Positions 1 to 8,684 of a stretch of 60,742 nt of DNA are shown piece after piece. The notes beneath the pieces are model-generated. The model saw nothing but the letters and a program-made list of their open reading frames with translations, searched no databases and had not been told where the DNA came from. The stretch covers positions 1 to 60,742 of the forward strand of contig JAJRRC010000038.1 in the NCBI GenBank assembly GCA_024279865.1, read 5' to 3'. Each line of letters starts with the position of its first letter. Positions within the stretch are counted from its first letter, which is position 1. Both the position numbers and the translations under genes were made by a program. Origin of the DNA: Planctomycetota bacterium (GTDB lineage Bacteria > Planctomycetota > Phycisphaerae > Phycisphaerales > Phycisphaeraceae).

Positions 1-60
1 GGTCTCCGCTACGGTCTCGGCTGCGCCTCGCCCTCCGCTACGCCCGCCCCAACCCGCAGC

Positions 61-110
61 GTGACACATGACATTTCTATTGTCATAATAACCGTGACAC
101 TTCTATTGAG
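61..110. repeat. Short direct repeats, possible insertion-sequence edge
   Basis: Two near-identical copies of TGACATTTCTATTG / TGACACTTCTATTG lie at 69-82 and 95-108, 26 bp apart; the first also forms an inverted pair ATGACA...TGTCAT. I recall repeated GTGACATTTCTAT-type motifs at the ends of some integrase-core (rve) insertion sequences, so this may be the outer edge of such an element lying left of the window. No transposase is visible here, so this remains a guess. Confidence 0.3.
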
Positions 111-134
111 CGTTCACATATTTTTACTTTTTAC

Positions 135-162
135 TTGCTTTTCCGTTTAGTCATGGTACAAT
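135..162 (+). promoter_or_regulatory. Sigma-70-type promoter of the RNA helicase gene
   Basis: TTGCTT at 135-140 and TACAAT at 157-162 are separated by 16 bp, a good match to a housekeeping promoter. Transcription would start near 169 and give a 5' leader of about 200 bases before the helicase start at 371. Confidence 0.5.
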
Positions 163-290
163 ATCCGACTGCTGAGATTTACCTTCATGATGACTGCGTC
201 AGACAATGTGTCCGGGTCATCCCAAAAATAAAATCTTTTAGCTTGATAAACATGTGCTTCCTTGCTGTTTGTGCAGGGACACCTAAACTC

Positions 291-366
291 GCCACCAATA
301 CGGTGGCCTTGGTCTTTCCAACCGTCCGGCAGGTAAAGATTTATTTAACATGCCGGACCAGGAAAC
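291..366 (+). promoter_or_regulatory. Structured leader next to the helicase ribosome binding site
   Basis: An 8-bp perfect stem pairs GTCCGGCA (324-331) with TGCCGGAC (351-358). It ends directly before the AGGAAA ribosome-binding sequence at 360-365. A smaller hairpin GCCACC/GGTGGC lies just upstream (291-307). Position and long leader suggest translation or stability control, as is common for cold-responsive DEAD-box helicase messages, but this is inference. Confidence 0.4.
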
Positions 367-370
367 GATC

Positions 371-1837
371 ATGTCAGAACAGGCTCCCAATCCGCGCTCA
401 CGTCCCCGTAAGCGCCGTTCCAAAGACACCCGACCCGGCTCTAAAAATGGTGCCAGGCATCACTCCCGTGGCCGCTCTTCAGGACGTTCGCAGTCCCAAG
501 GGCACGCTCCAGAAGCGTCCTTGCCACCAGCATTGCCAAGAGAAGAATGGGCAGAACCTCAGGGCGCATTTCGCAGCCTGATCCCCAAACTTCAAAATGC
601 GGTGGCAGCCCAGGGCTATTCCACCCCAACCCCCATTCAAGAGCAGTGCATCAGCCAACTCCTCGATGGTGCCGACCTCATCGGAACCGCCCAAACAGGG
701 ACCGGCAAGACCGCTGCTTTTGTCCTGCCACTACTCCAACGGCTTGCTGAGGATCCTCAGCGACCTTCCCGTGGTACGCCTCGAGCATTGATCCTGGCTC
801 CCACCCGTGAACTAGCTGCCCAGATCGGCCAAAGCATTCAAGTCTACGGCCGCTACCTCAAACTCAACCACACCGTCATCTTCGGCGGCGTGAGCCAATT
901 CCAACAAGTCCGCTCACTGAACCGTGGAACCGATGTCCTCGTCGCCACTCCCGGCCGACTGCTGGACCTCATGGAACAAGGCTACATCCGACTGGACAAA
1001 GTCGATACCTTCATCCTTGACGAAGTCGACCGCATGCTGGACATGGGATTCATCCCGGACATCGAACGCGTCCTCTCAGAACTTCCAAAAAACCGTCAGA
1101 CCATGTTCTTCTCCGCCACCATGGCTCCGAAGATGCTCACTTTGGCTCACACCATGGTCGAAAATCCTGTCTTGGTCACCATCACGCCAGACAAGCCCGC
1201 GGTAGAACGAATCGAACAAAAAATTCTTTTTGTGGGCAAGAAAAACAAAGATGCGTTGCTCGTCTCGATGCTAAGCGAAATGGAATTTAACAAGGTCCTC
1301 ATCTTTACCCAGATGAAGCATGCTGCTGACCGCGTGGTGGACCACTTGTTTGAAGCTGGCCTGCGAAGTACTGCCATTCATGGCAATAAAAGCCAAGCAG
1401 CCCGCACCAAAGCCCTCGATAGCTTCAAACGCGGCCGCATTCGAATCCTCGTCGCCACCGATGTGGCAGCCCGCGGCCTAGACGTGGACGACATCACCCA
1501 TGTGATCAACTACGATCTTCCCATCGAAGCTGAAACGTACATCCACCGCATTGGCCGGACCGCTCGTGCGGGAGCTGATGGCGATGCGCTCTCCTTCTGC
1601 AGTGCTGAAGAACGGGCGTATCTGCGAGACATTGAACGCCTGCTGGGCCAAACCGTCCCCGTGGACATGGACCATGCATACCATTGCAATGAAGCTTACA
1701 ATTCCCGTCAACCTGCACCGCGTAACTTCGGTCGCGGACGTGGACGTGGCGGCGGCGGCGGTGGTGGTGGTCGCCACGGCGGCAAACGACGCGGCGGCGG
1801 TGGTAAACGTCCTTACAGCAAAAAACGTAGCCACTAA
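371..1837 (+). CDS. rhlE: DEAD-box-type ATP-dependent RNA helicase, RhlE-like
   Basis: Cytoplasmic ATP-dependent RNA helicase of the RhlE branch, 488 residues, likely remodelling rRNA or mRNA structure. All core motifs are in order: AQTGTGKT (about residue 107), PTREL, TPGRLLD, motif II, SATMAP, TDVAARGLD and HRIGRTARAG. Motif II reads DEVD (about residues 217-220) in place of the usual DEAD. The tail is a low-complexity Gly/Arg/Lys stretch typical of RNA-binding extensions, and the N-terminal 55 residues are basic and Ser/Arg-rich. The start at 371 was chosen because AGGAAA lies 5 bases before it; an in-frame ATG at 350 has no good ribosome-binding site. The gene stands alone, with its own promoter, leader hairpin and a strong terminator. 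Confidence 0.93.
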   Translation: MSEQAPNPRSRPRKRRSKDTRPGSKNGARHHSRGRSSGRSQSQGHAPEASLPPALPREEWAEPQGAFRSLIPKLQNAVAAQGYSTPTPIQEQCISQLLDGADLIGTAQTGTGKTAAFVLPLLQRLAEDPQRPSRGTPRALILAPTRELAAQIGQSIQVYGRYLKLNHTVIFGGVSQFQQVRSLNRGTDVLVATPGRLLDLMEQGYIRLDKVDTFILDEVDRMLDMGFIPDIERVLSELPKNRQTMFFSATMAPKMLTLAHTMVENPVLVTITPDKPAVERIEQKILFVGKKNKDALLVSMLSEMEFNKVLIFTQMKHAADRVVDHLFEAGLRSTAIHGNKSQAARTKALDSFKRGRIRILVATDVAARGLDVDDITHVINYDLPIEAETYIHRIGRTARAGADGDALSFCSAEERAYLRDIERLLGQTVPVDMDHAYHCNEAYNSRQPAPRNFGRGRGRGGGGGGGGRHGGKRRGGGGKRPYSKKRSH

Positions 1838-1880
1838 AAAATCAGCCGCAGAAACCCTTCTGCATGGCTTATCAAAATCA

Positions 1881-1919
1881 AAAGGAGTAGGTCATACCAT
1901 CAGACCTGCTCCTTTTTTT
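1881..1919 (+). terminator. Intrinsic terminator after the helicase
   Basis: AAGGAGTAGGTC pairs with GACCTGCTCCTT (one G-T wobble) around a 9-base loop and is followed by a run of seven T. It closes the helicase transcription unit. Confidence 0.85.
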
Positions 1920-1995
1920 ATTTGATTTTTTCAACCAGGACCCACGCATATGGGATTTTCCCCCAATGCTGAAACCTAACGGTTCCTACCCCCCC

Positions 1996-2042
1996 AGATC
2001 CGACTCTTCGCAAGGCCTCAGAGTGCGGCGTTGTGATGATCG
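1996..2042 (+). repeat. R2-type dispersed repeat copy a
   Basis: GATCCGACTCTTCG followed by a short hairpin and the tail GCGGCGTTGTGATGA. The same 5' block and tail recur at 3361, 14951, 22554, 32081, 45290, 48265 and 52296. This copy lies in the 396-base gap between the helicase and the next gene. The rest of that gap holds the helicase terminator and the promoter at 2126-2153. Confidence 0.6.
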
Positions 2043-2125
2043 TACGCTAACGTCTTGAAGTAAAAAACGTGCCCAAACGCCATATGCGTTGGCGATGACT
2101 TCTCAACGCCCATCAGCACGCCAGT

Positions 2126-2184
2126 TTGAGTTTCTTTAGACCCAAGCTACACTCGTTCTCAAAATATTCAGCAATCATGCTGAA
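2126..2184 (+). promoter_or_regulatory. Promoter and leader hairpin of the dehydrogenase gene
   Basis: TTGAGT (2126-2131) and TACACT (2148-2153) are 16 bp apart. The transcript would begin near 2160 and immediately form a hairpin TTCAGCA/TGCTGAA at 2167-2184, followed by a T-rich stretch. A 5' stem of this kind can stabilise a message or act as a weak terminator. Confidence 0.4.
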
Positions 2185-2233
2185 TTTATTCTGAAATAAA
2201 ATGCTTTGGCTAGCGGATACCGCTGCCCTGAAA

Positions 2234-3313
2234 ATGGAGCCTTCCTTGAAAAATTACAGTATTGCAGTGTATCCCGGTGACGGCATCGGCGTGGATGTGA
2301 CCGACGCGGCCATGTGTGTTCTGGACGCAGTCGCCCAAGCAGACGGATCATTTTCCCTAGACCAAACCCGATTCGACTGGGGAGCAGACTACTTCGACAA
2401 GCATGGCAAGCCCGCTCCAGATGACCTCCTGGATACCGTCCGACCCTTCAACGCCATCTTTCTCGGCGCGGTGGGCTATCCCTCTCGATACCCCGATCAT
2501 GTTTCACTGATCCCACTGGTCACCATCCGCCAAAAATTCGACCTCTATTCCTGCGTCCGCCCCGCTCGAACCTATCAAGGCGTGCGGTCTCTGCTTGCTT
2601 CAAACGCAACCATCGACATGGCTGTCGTACGTGAAAACTCCGAAGGCGAATACTTCACCTGTGGCGGACGATTCAAGCAAGGGTCTGATGATGAAATTGC
2701 CATTCAAACCGGCCTGCACAGTCGCAAGGGAATTGAACGGATTCTTCGTTTTGGTTTTGATTTGGCTCGCACCCGTCGCAATAAGTTGACCATGATTACC
2801 AAATCCAATGCCATGAAGTTTTCCATGGTCATGTGGGATAATGTGCTCGAACAAGTGCAAGGCGATTACCCTGATGTAGAAACCGACAAGCAGCACGTCG
2901 ACGCGGCAGCAATGAATTTTGTGCGTATGCCTGAGAAATTTGATGTGGTGGTGGCATCCAATCTCTTTGGCGATATTCTCACGGACCTGTCGGGCGCGAT
3001 CGTGGGCAGTTTGGGGCTCAACCCCTCAGCGAACCTTGACCCGACTCGTCAATTCCCTTCTTTGTTTGAACCGGTACATGGCTCAGCCCCGGACATTGCA
3101 GGCAAAGGCATTGCCAATCCAGTGGGCGCGATTTTGTCAGGTGCGATGATGCTTGATTGGCTCGGCGAAAAAGAGGCTGCGGCTCGCATTCAAACCGCGG
3201 TGGAACAATCTTTCGCTCAAGGCTGCCTCACCCCCGACGTCGGCGGCGATCTCACCACCGATCAAATGACTGAGGCAGTACTCGAACGCTTGGGCGTGGC
3301 GGTGGGGAATTAA
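2234..3313 (+). CDS. D-malate / tartrate dehydrogenase-type decarboxylating dehydrogenase
   Basis: NAD-dependent beta-decarboxylating dehydrogenase of the isocitrate/isopropylmalate family. It resembles E. coli DmlA (D-malate to pyruvate and CO2) and tartrate dehydrogenases more than LeuB or Icd: from memory, [33 protein letters not shown] and [16 protein letters not shown] all line up with DmlA. With the start at 2234 the protein is 359 residues, close to DmlA, and begins [19 protein letters not shown]. An in-frame ATG at 2201 would add 11 residues; neither start has a strong ribosome-binding site. The gene is monocistronic. Exact substrate cannot be told from sequence; 3-isopropylmalate or homoisocitrate are less likely alternatives. 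Confidence 0.82.
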   Translation: MEPSLKNYSIAVYPGDGIGVDVTDAAMCVLDAVAQADGSFSLDQTRFDWGADYFDKHGKPAPDDLLDTVRPFNAIFLGAVGYPSRYPDHVSLIPLVTIRQKFDLYSCVRPARTYQGVRSLLASNATIDMAVVRENSEGEYFTCGGRFKQGSDDEIAIQTGLHSRKGIERILRFGFDLARTRRNKLTMITKSNAMKFSMVMWDNVLEQVQGDYPDVETDKQHVDAAAMNFVRMPEKFDVVVASNLFGDILTDLSGAIVGSLGLNPSANLDPTRQFPSLFEPVHGSAPDIAGKGIANPVGAILSGAMMLDWLGEKEAAARIQTAVEQSFAQGCLTPDVGGDLTTDQMTEAVLERLGVAVGN

Positions 3314-3360
3314 CGCGGCTTAAAGCTTCAAGTATTCTGAATCCATGGTTCGCATTTTGG

Positions 3361-3413
3361 GGATCGGAACCCGGCCCATCACCCCGGGGGTTTAGGGCTC
3401 GGCGTTGTGATGA
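3361..3413 (+). repeat. R2-type dispersed repeat copy b
   Basis: GATCGGAACCCGGCCC...GGGCTCGGCGTTGTGATGACC, with a hairpin core and the conserved tail. It sits between two convergent genes, the commonest setting for this family in the window. Confidence 0.65.
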
Positions 3414-3498
3414 CCACAAACAATGACATTGGTTCCTCGTTCACATCCCCTTCTTTTTTCGTGTTTTTTGTGTTTTTTGTAGCTATTCCCCCAAAAGA

Positions 3499-3543
3499 AT
3501 AACCCGTAGAAGGATCTTACTTGAGATCGTCCTACAGGTTACA
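3499..3543 (-). terminator. Hairpin terminator between convergent genes
   Basis: AACCCGTAG...GGATC pairs imperfectly with GATC...CTACAGGTT. Read on the minus strand it is followed by TTATTCTTTT, so it could end the minus-strand PEP-CTERM pseudogene transcript. The poly-T is interrupted, so termination strength is uncertain. Confidence 0.4.
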
Positions 3544-3577
3544 GGGCTTCGATGGTGGCGAGGCCTAGATCATTCGA

Positions 3578-4040
3578 TTAGGCGGCCGCTTGTTTTCTGC
3601 GTCGTTTGAGGAGCATGACTGCACCGAGCATCATCAGCGACAGACTCGCGGGTTCGGGTACGGAGCTGGTGTCCACGACAAACAAAAAGTCATTGGTGCC
3701 GAGCTGTCCACCATTGGGAGCTTGCTCAAGCCAACCGGCAGAGGCGAGAACATCAAACTCCGAACCTGAAAATCCGGGGTCCCAAAGACGCCAACGATAT
3801 TGCAAGAACAAAGGCGTACCAAATTCATCCCACTGATTCGCACCAGTATAGGTATCGCCTTGCCCATTGATCGTGACACCTTAAAACTTCGCTTTCACTG
3901 TCCAATCCATGGGGACAACATCAGCTTGTGCATTGGACAGCCCCGCAAACGAAGCGGTGGCGGCAATGGTCAAAGCAGCAGAGATTCGGGTGAATCCGGT
4001 GAGCCAACGAGGCGTGTGGATCGCGCAAAGTGCGTATCAT
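3578..4040 (-). pseudogene. Decayed PEP-CTERM secreted protein gene
   Basis: The 3' end encodes a clear PEP-CTERM sorting signal: VPEPASLSLMMLGAVML followed by KRRRK. Such signals direct exosortase-dependent processing of exported proteins. Reading upstream in the same frame gives a sensible sequence (GDTYTGANQWDEF) until an in-frame TAA at about 3882. Beyond that stop the frame continues into a good signal peptide (ISAALTIAATASFAGLSNAQA). That signal-peptide frame has no start codon; the likely start is the ATG at 4040, preceded by AGGAAAGGGA, in another frame. The gene therefore carries one stop and probably one frameshift. The encoded protein would have been about 150 residues. Sequencing error is possible, but two independent lesions favour real decay. 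Confidence 0.72.
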
Positions 4041-4245
4041 TCTTTTCCCTTTCCTGAAATTGCGCCTAGGGGCAGAGCCCTCTTTCTCTTTTATGAGCAG
4101 GACAAGCAATACCTTTGAAATGGCAAGATACGAATGTTTTTAAAAAAAATCAGACCCACGCATCCCCCTTCCGGTTGTATCAATTAGCGTAGCATGGTAA
4201 GAAGGTGCTGTTATCCCGATTTTTTCAAAATAGGAATCATATCAC

Positions 4246-4884
4246 ATGGCCAAGGGACGCGACCTTAACAGCTATCAACAAAAAGTAGTCAAACGCTACT
4301 ACGACAACATTGACACTGCCATGACCCAAAAGCTAGGCGAGATGGTGTCTGACCTCTACCTTGCAGACACCGAAGCCAAAAGCAAACGGCTATGGGAACG
4401 TGTGAGTAAAGCAATGGCGAATCTAAAAGTTGAGCCAGACTTGATCGGGCCGATCATGCAAAAGAAAGATATTGAAAAATTGGCCTTGCTCATCGGCGAG
4501 CTGAGCATGGGAAACTTACAAAAAAAGCAGCCCTCCCAGCCGCCTCGCAAACGCCACGTCAACACCCCGCCCCTGGGGATGGCTCCCATAGCACCTGCTC
4601 CCCCACCTCCTGCGGCTATCAATACAGGTAAAACAAAAGATCCCGGAGCTCCTCCTTATGACCAGCCTTACCTGCGTCATGCGATGAAGCAATTCAAACG
4701 ACGAATCAAGCTTTCACGACTGGACGCGGAATCTGCCTTGGGACGTAGCCCGATGACGGGTGGTCATAGCAGTGGGATTGTGGCAATCTCGCCGCCGCCG
4801 GATTTTAAAATGGCCGTCTGGGAAGAACTCGTCAAACAAGGACGACTCAAAAAAGCGGGGAACAATCTTTATAGCATGCTGTAA
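4246..4884 (+). CDS. Hypothetical protein, 212 residues
   Basis: Function unknown. The N-terminal 90 residues are predicted helical and charged (YQQKVVKRYYDNIDTAMTQ, then LWERVSKAMANLKV). A Pro/Ala-rich linker follows at about residues 95-135. A conserved-looking C-terminal block of about 70 residues contains SRLDAESALGRSPMTGGH and ends in LKKAGNNLYSML. There is no signal peptide or membrane segment, so it should be cytoplasmic. The start at 4246 has AGGAAT upstream. It is a single gene facing the converging glycosyltransferase operon. I do not recognise the family; the layout (helical domain, linker, small basic domain) would suit a nucleic-acid or scaffold role, but nothing shows this directly. 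Confidence 0.75.
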   Translation: MAKGRDLNSYQQKVVKRYYDNIDTAMTQKLGEMVSDLYLADTEAKSKRLWERVSKAMANLKVEPDLIGPIMQKKDIEKLALLIGELSMGNLQKKQPSQPPRKRHVNTPPLGMAPIAPAPPPPAAINTGKTKDPGAPPYDQPYLRHAMKQFKRRIKLSRLDAESALGRSPMTGGHSSGIVAISPPPDFKMAVWEELVKQGRLKKAGNNLYSML

Positions 4885-4979
4885 AGATTCAAAAAAAAGT
4901 TTACTGAATCCTTAACGCTATTCGGCCGCGCAAGCTGTAAGCTTGCGGCTATTTCCGTATACAAAGACAGCTCTGACTC

Positions 4980-5073
4980 TAGAGCGCGTGATGCACTTTT
5001 GCGTCAGCATACTTGTTTTTCTCGTGTTTTTCCTTGGCGTCTCACAAGACGAAAAAGTGCATCACACGCTCTA
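4980..5073. mobile_element. MITE-like element A1 with terminal inverted repeats
   Basis: A 94-bp unit with imperfect inverted ends: TAGAGCGCGTGATGCACTTT on the left and the reverse complement of TAGAGCGTGTGATGCACTTT on the right. The interior (CAGCATACTTGTTTTT... CCTTGGCGTCTCACAAGAC) reappears, in reverse orientation, in the longer element at 13461-13633. It encodes nothing. The right end supplies the TAG stop codon of the membrane glycosyltransferase gene (5071-5073). Confidence 0.7.
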
Positions 5074-7284
5074 AGGCAACTCATACAAATTTACCGCACG
5101 ACCGGCGCTGAAAACTGATTTCCAACCGGTGGCGATCATTTGCTGGAGCATCGGGGGCGTCACGTCTGGATCAAACCCATACGTCGCGTGCAAGCGGGCT
5201 AGTTCACCCCAGTGAATCCAAACATGGGTAATCCCCTCTTGCTTGAGCCGAGCGGTCACGGCTTGAGGGTTGTGCCTAGCTTCCCGAATCCACTGGCCCA
5301 GTGGGCTTGGATCAAACGCACTGTGATACATGAACCGATTGCGGATATAGAGTGAGCGTGAAGAGTCGGCAATCAGGTACGTATATGAATCGGCAGGCAG
5401 GTGATTGATTATATGATCGCCCGTTATCAATTGGCCGGGCTTGGCCTGTTCTAACATTTGTTCAGTGGGCAACGAATCGATGAAATACCATGCAGACTGC
5501 TTGGCGACGATTTGCTGCTGAAAGAGTTGAATGGACAACCCGGTTCCCAAGCATATCCAAAGGGCCATGAGAGCGGTCATTGCCCTTTGGAATATTTTTT
5601 TTTGCGGGCAAGCCAGGCCCAACATCCATGTGCCGGGCAGTAGTAGCCAGATGAGGAATCGAGCTTGTAGGTGGGTCGCGGTTAACCAAAAGGCCAATTG
5701 AAATAGAAGCATCAGCCATAGTGCGATGGCGAGGCGTTTGTGTGAACCCGCTACAAGCAAGCTCAGCCCGCTGCCTAGGGCAAGAAGCCAGAAGGTGGGC
5801 ATTCCCCATTCTCGATCAAAGCGAGCGATATTCTGTGATTCGATTGATCCGGGCTGTCGGTAGCGGGTTCGGCCGAGGATGCTGCCGTAGCCTTCGTTGC
5901 AGAGCCATTGGCGGGCGATTTCAGAACTGCGTTGGCTCCAGGTGGTTTGATTGGCATGTCCGTCATCCCAGCGTTTCACATCAGCAGAAGACCAGTGGCC
6001 CGCCCCGAAGGTTTGTGTGGCCATGGGAAAGACGGGATTGCCTGTCTGGATCGTGTTGCGAGCTAGGTAAGGGCTCAGGACCAACAGGCCCGCACCAGCC
6101 GCCCAGAGAGCCCCGGTCCACTGACGGTCGGATTGAGCATTGAGCTTCAATAGAAACAATAAACCCACCGGAACCGCCAGCATTGGGCCTGCGGTTAATT
6201 TGGTCAGCGTGGCTGCGCCCACGAGAAGCCCGCAAGCGATCGCTGCCCGCTTGGAGGTGAGCGTGGTATCAAACGCCACGATCAAGGCAGTAGCCCCCAA
6301 CGCCAGTGCCAGCATTTCGTTGTACGCCAACGTTGAAACAATGATCGTCCAGGGAACGGTTAAGAAAGCCAAGCCAGCGAGCCGTCCCCAAAATCGATTG
6401 GTCTGACGTGCGACCCCTTGCCCAATGCACAGGCTGGTCAAAACAGCCATGGAAAAATGCAACATTTGGCAAGCATAGATCGCCCGATACACACTGCCCA
6501 TCAAACCCGCGAGATGAAGATATGCCACTTCCATCAGGCTGGGGAAGAAGCTGTAGACGTTGTGTTCAAGCCCCCGCATTTGGCCGAGGGCAAGCCATTC
6601 ACCGGGGAGTTGGAGGTGATAGCTCAAGACGTCATAGCCAAAGGCTTCGACCTTCCACAACGTGCCAGGCGGACAGCAACATGCCGTCAACGCCAAGGCA
6701 AGGATCGGCATGGCAGCCAATAGCACCCAAAAACAACGAAGACTGTCAGAAGAAGAATCCGGCCCTTCAGAAGACTTCAGGACTCGGCGTTGGGAGATAG
6801 CCGTGCTGCTCAATACAGGTGAATTTTCGGAGGGACTTCCGGGGGCGGGGGGACTTCCGGGGGCGGCGTTTTTGAATTGCCAGTATTGTTTGGCACTCAG
6901 AGCCAGCCCCACGAGCAAGACCGCCCATGGCACAATCCCGTGCATCAACCCAGCCCATGCCAAAAGCCAATCGAGCCAGAGCATGGTCGCCAAGCCCAAG
7001 CCGGTTTGAATAAGCAAGCCATCTAAAGCAAGCCAACGTCGCAACAGCGTGCCATAGCCCATGACGGCAAGCCAAAAACCTGCCAAGAGCGGAGCGGTAA
7101 CGACCAGTTGATAGATCACACCCCAGAATCGAATGGTCGGCAATGTTTTAAGGCCAGGTGAAGCGTCCGCTGGAAACGTTGCAACCCATCCGCCATGGGT
7201 CACAAACCACAGGCTACTTAGAAAACACCCGCCGAGCAGGAAGCTTTGTGTCCATCGTGATCGAAAAAAAGATGCCGTGTTCAC
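5071..7284 (-). CDS. GT-C-type multi-pass membrane glycosyltransferase (ArnT/PMT-like)
   Basis: Integral membrane protein of 737 residues with about a dozen hydrophobic segments. The block YDVLSYHLQLPGEWL followed by SFFPSLMEVAYLH resembles the acidic loop and early helices of GT-C (family 39-like) enzymes that use polyprenyl-phosphate sugars, so a lipid-linked sugar transfer at the membrane is likely; donor and acceptor are unknown. A loop of about 45 residues after the fourth or fifth segment (APGSPPAPGSPSENSP... LKSSEGPDSSSDSL) is encoded by R1 and R2 dispersed repeats and looks inserted. The start overlaps the hemA stop by 4 bases, so the two are translationally coupled. The stop codon lies inside element A1, so the original C-terminus may have been different. 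Confidence 0.75.
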   Translation of the reverse strand: MNTASFFRSRWTQSFLLGGCFLSSLWFVTHGGWVATFPADASPGLKTLPTIRFWGVIYQLVVTAPLLAGFWLAVMGYGTLLRRWLALDGLLIQTGLGLATMLWLDWLLAWAGLMHGIVPWAVLLVGLALSAKQYWQFKNAAPGSPPAPGSPSENSPVLSSTAISQRRVLKSSEGPDSSSDSLRCFWVLLAAMPILALALTACCCPPGTLWKVEAFGYDVLSYHLQLPGEWLALGQMRGLEHNVYSFFPSLMEVAYLHLAGLMGSVYRAIYACQMLHFSMAVLTSLCIGQGVARQTNRFWGRLAGLAFLTVPWTIIVSTLAYNEMLALALGATALIVAFDTTLTSKRAAIACGLLVGAATLTKLTAGPMLAVPVGLLFLLKLNAQSDRQWTGALWAAGAGLLVLSPYLARNTIQTGNPVFPMATQTFGAGHWSSADVKRWDDGHANQTTWSQRSSEIARQWLCNEGYGSILGRTRYRQPGSIESQNIARFDREWGMPTFWLLALGSGLSLLVAGSHKRLAIALWLMLLFQLAFWLTATHLQARFLIWLLLPGTWMLGLACPQKKIFQRAMTALMALWICLGTGLSIQLFQQQIVAKQSAWYFIDSLPTEQMLEQAKPGQLITGDHIINHLPADSYTYLIADSSRSLYIRNRFMYHSAFDPSPLGQWIREARHNPQAVTARLKQEGITHVWIHWGELARLHATYGFDPDVTPPMLQQMIATGWKSVFSAGRAVNLYELP
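6751..6867. repeat. R2 and R1 repeats inside the glycosyltransferase gene
   Basis: 6751-6798 carries AGAATCCGGCCCTTCAG... ACTCGGCGTTG, a copy of the R2 family, and 6834-6867 carries two R1 units (GACTTCCGGGGGCGG) 18 bp apart. Both keep the reading frame open and encode a hydrophilic loop. Confidence 0.7.
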
Positions 7285-8684
7285 AGTTTGGCAACCTGAT
7301 CAACGGAAGGGGCTTTTTCTTCTGTCTTTTTTTGTTCTTCTTCTTTTTCTTTTTTCCGTGGACAGACCGATGGCGGCGGCGTGGGCTGATTTTCATCCAC
7401 GCCATCTAGCTCAAACAAACGTCTCAACGCAGCTGCATAGAAAGCCAACGGCGCATCGGGATGACGATGATCAATTTGCGACAACGGCAAGTGTAAGATT
7501 TTATTAATCACCCGATGCGTATGCTCTCCCACCAAATCAGGCATGTTTTCGGGGGTGGTCGACTGTAATTTTCGCCGGGTCCGTTCGAGCTCTAATTCGC
7601 CAATATCCGTCAGCTTTTGTCTTAGCTGGCGAATCAATTGCCCCACGTCTCGATGTTGAATTTGGGACATGCACGCTCGCATGTCTTTGCCAATGAGTTC
7701 TTCTGCCGCTTGGACGTGCTCGGCACGCTGAGAGTGGGTCTGCTCGACGACCTGTTGCAAATCGTCAATGTTGTACAGATAAACATTACGCATCGCGCTC
7801 ACGGCAGCCTCAATATCCCGTGGCACCGCAATGTCCAACAAAAACAGTGGTTTAAAGCGTCTCTTCTTAAGAATCGGTTTGAGCTGTTCGACCGTGATGA
7901 TCGGGTCAGGCGAACCGGTGCTGCTAATGACGACATCAGCCTCGACAAGCAATTGGTCAAGGTCTTCGATGTTCCGAACGCCGCCTTGTTCAACGGTGAT
8001 GTTCAAGTGGTCGACAATGTCTGCGGCCCGCTGGCGTGTGCGATTGGCGAGCCACAGCTTTTTGGGGTGCAAGGCCTGGAGGTGACGCAGGGTGACTTCC
8101 GCCATTTCACCTGCGCCGATACCGACGACGACTTTGTCGCCGAAGTGATCAAAAATTTGCTGGGCGAAACTCACTGCCGTCGAAGCAATGGAGGTACGTC
8201 CTTCATCAATCCCGGTCTGAAGGCGAACGTGTTTGGCGGTGGTGATGGCCTGCTGAAACAATCGATGCAACGTGGGGCCTACGCCCCGCTGCTGGCAGGC
8301 GGTTTCGTAGGATCGTTTGACTTGGCCGAGGATCTGGGCTTCGCCGAGCACCATGGATTCCAAACCCGATGCCACGCGAAACAGATGACTGACCGCTTGT
8401 TCATTTTCACGGTGCACGGTGCATTGGGTTAGATCTTCAATCGAAACCTGACAAGAGTCACTGAGAAACTGGCGAAGGTCTTCTGCTTCGGGCGGTTCAT
8501 TAGAGGGATGGGCGGTGTAAATTTCCGTTCGGTTGCATGTGCTGAGAATTACAAATTCAGCACCGGGATAACGCTGCACCAAATCACGCCCCGCCTGGGC
8601 AAGATGCTCATTGGCAAAAGCTAACTTCTCCCGCAATTCCAACGGCATGGTTCTGTAACTGGCACTCAGTAAGGTTAATCTCAT
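7281..8684 (-). CDS. hemA: Glutamyl-tRNA reductase
   Basis: NADPH-dependent reduction of glutamyl-tRNA(Glu) to glutamate-1-semialdehyde, the first committed step of tetrapyrrole synthesis by the C5 pathway. The catalytic cysteine is Cys50 in STCNRTE. A Rossmann NADPH site (GIGAGEMAEV) follows at about residue 189, and the C-terminal helical dimerisation domain is present. The last 45 residues are unusual: a Lys/Glu-rich tail (KEKEEEQKKTEEK) follows a Pro-rich stretch and is probably disordered. The start ATG overlaps the upstream ccsA stop (TGATG), and its stop overlaps the glycosyltransferase start. Its position after precorrin-2 dehydrogenase and a HemX/CcsA-like protein mirrors the hemA-hemX arrangement of other bacteria. 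Confidence 0.96.
   Translation of the reverse strand: MRLTLLSASYRTMPLELREKLAFANEHLAQAGRDLVQRYPGAEFVILSTCNRTEIYTAHPSNEPPEAEDLRQFLSDSCQVSIEDLTQCTVHRENEQAVSHLFRVASGLESMVLGEAQILGQVKRSYETACQQRGVGPTLHRLFQQAITTAKHVRLQTGIDEGRTSIASTAVSFAQQIFDHFGDKVVVGIGAGEMAEVTLRHLQALHPKKLWLANRTRQRAADIVDHLNITVEQGGVRNIEDLDQLLVEADVVISSTGSPDPIITVEQLKPILKKRRFKPLFLLDIAVPRDIEAAVSAMRNVYLYNIDDLQQVVEQTHSQRAEHVQAAEELIGKDMRACMSQIQHRDVGQLIRQLRQKLTDIGELELERTRRKLQSTTPENMPDLVGEHTHRVINKILHLPLSQIDHRHPDAPLAFYAAALRRLFELDGVDENQPTPPPSVCPRKKEKEEEQKKTEEKAPSVDQVAKL

Noticed and set aside
7638-8432. 264-codon open frame on the plus strand opposite hemA
   Set aside because: It is the mirror of a well-conserved gene; the translation has no recognisable motif and hemA explains the region fully.
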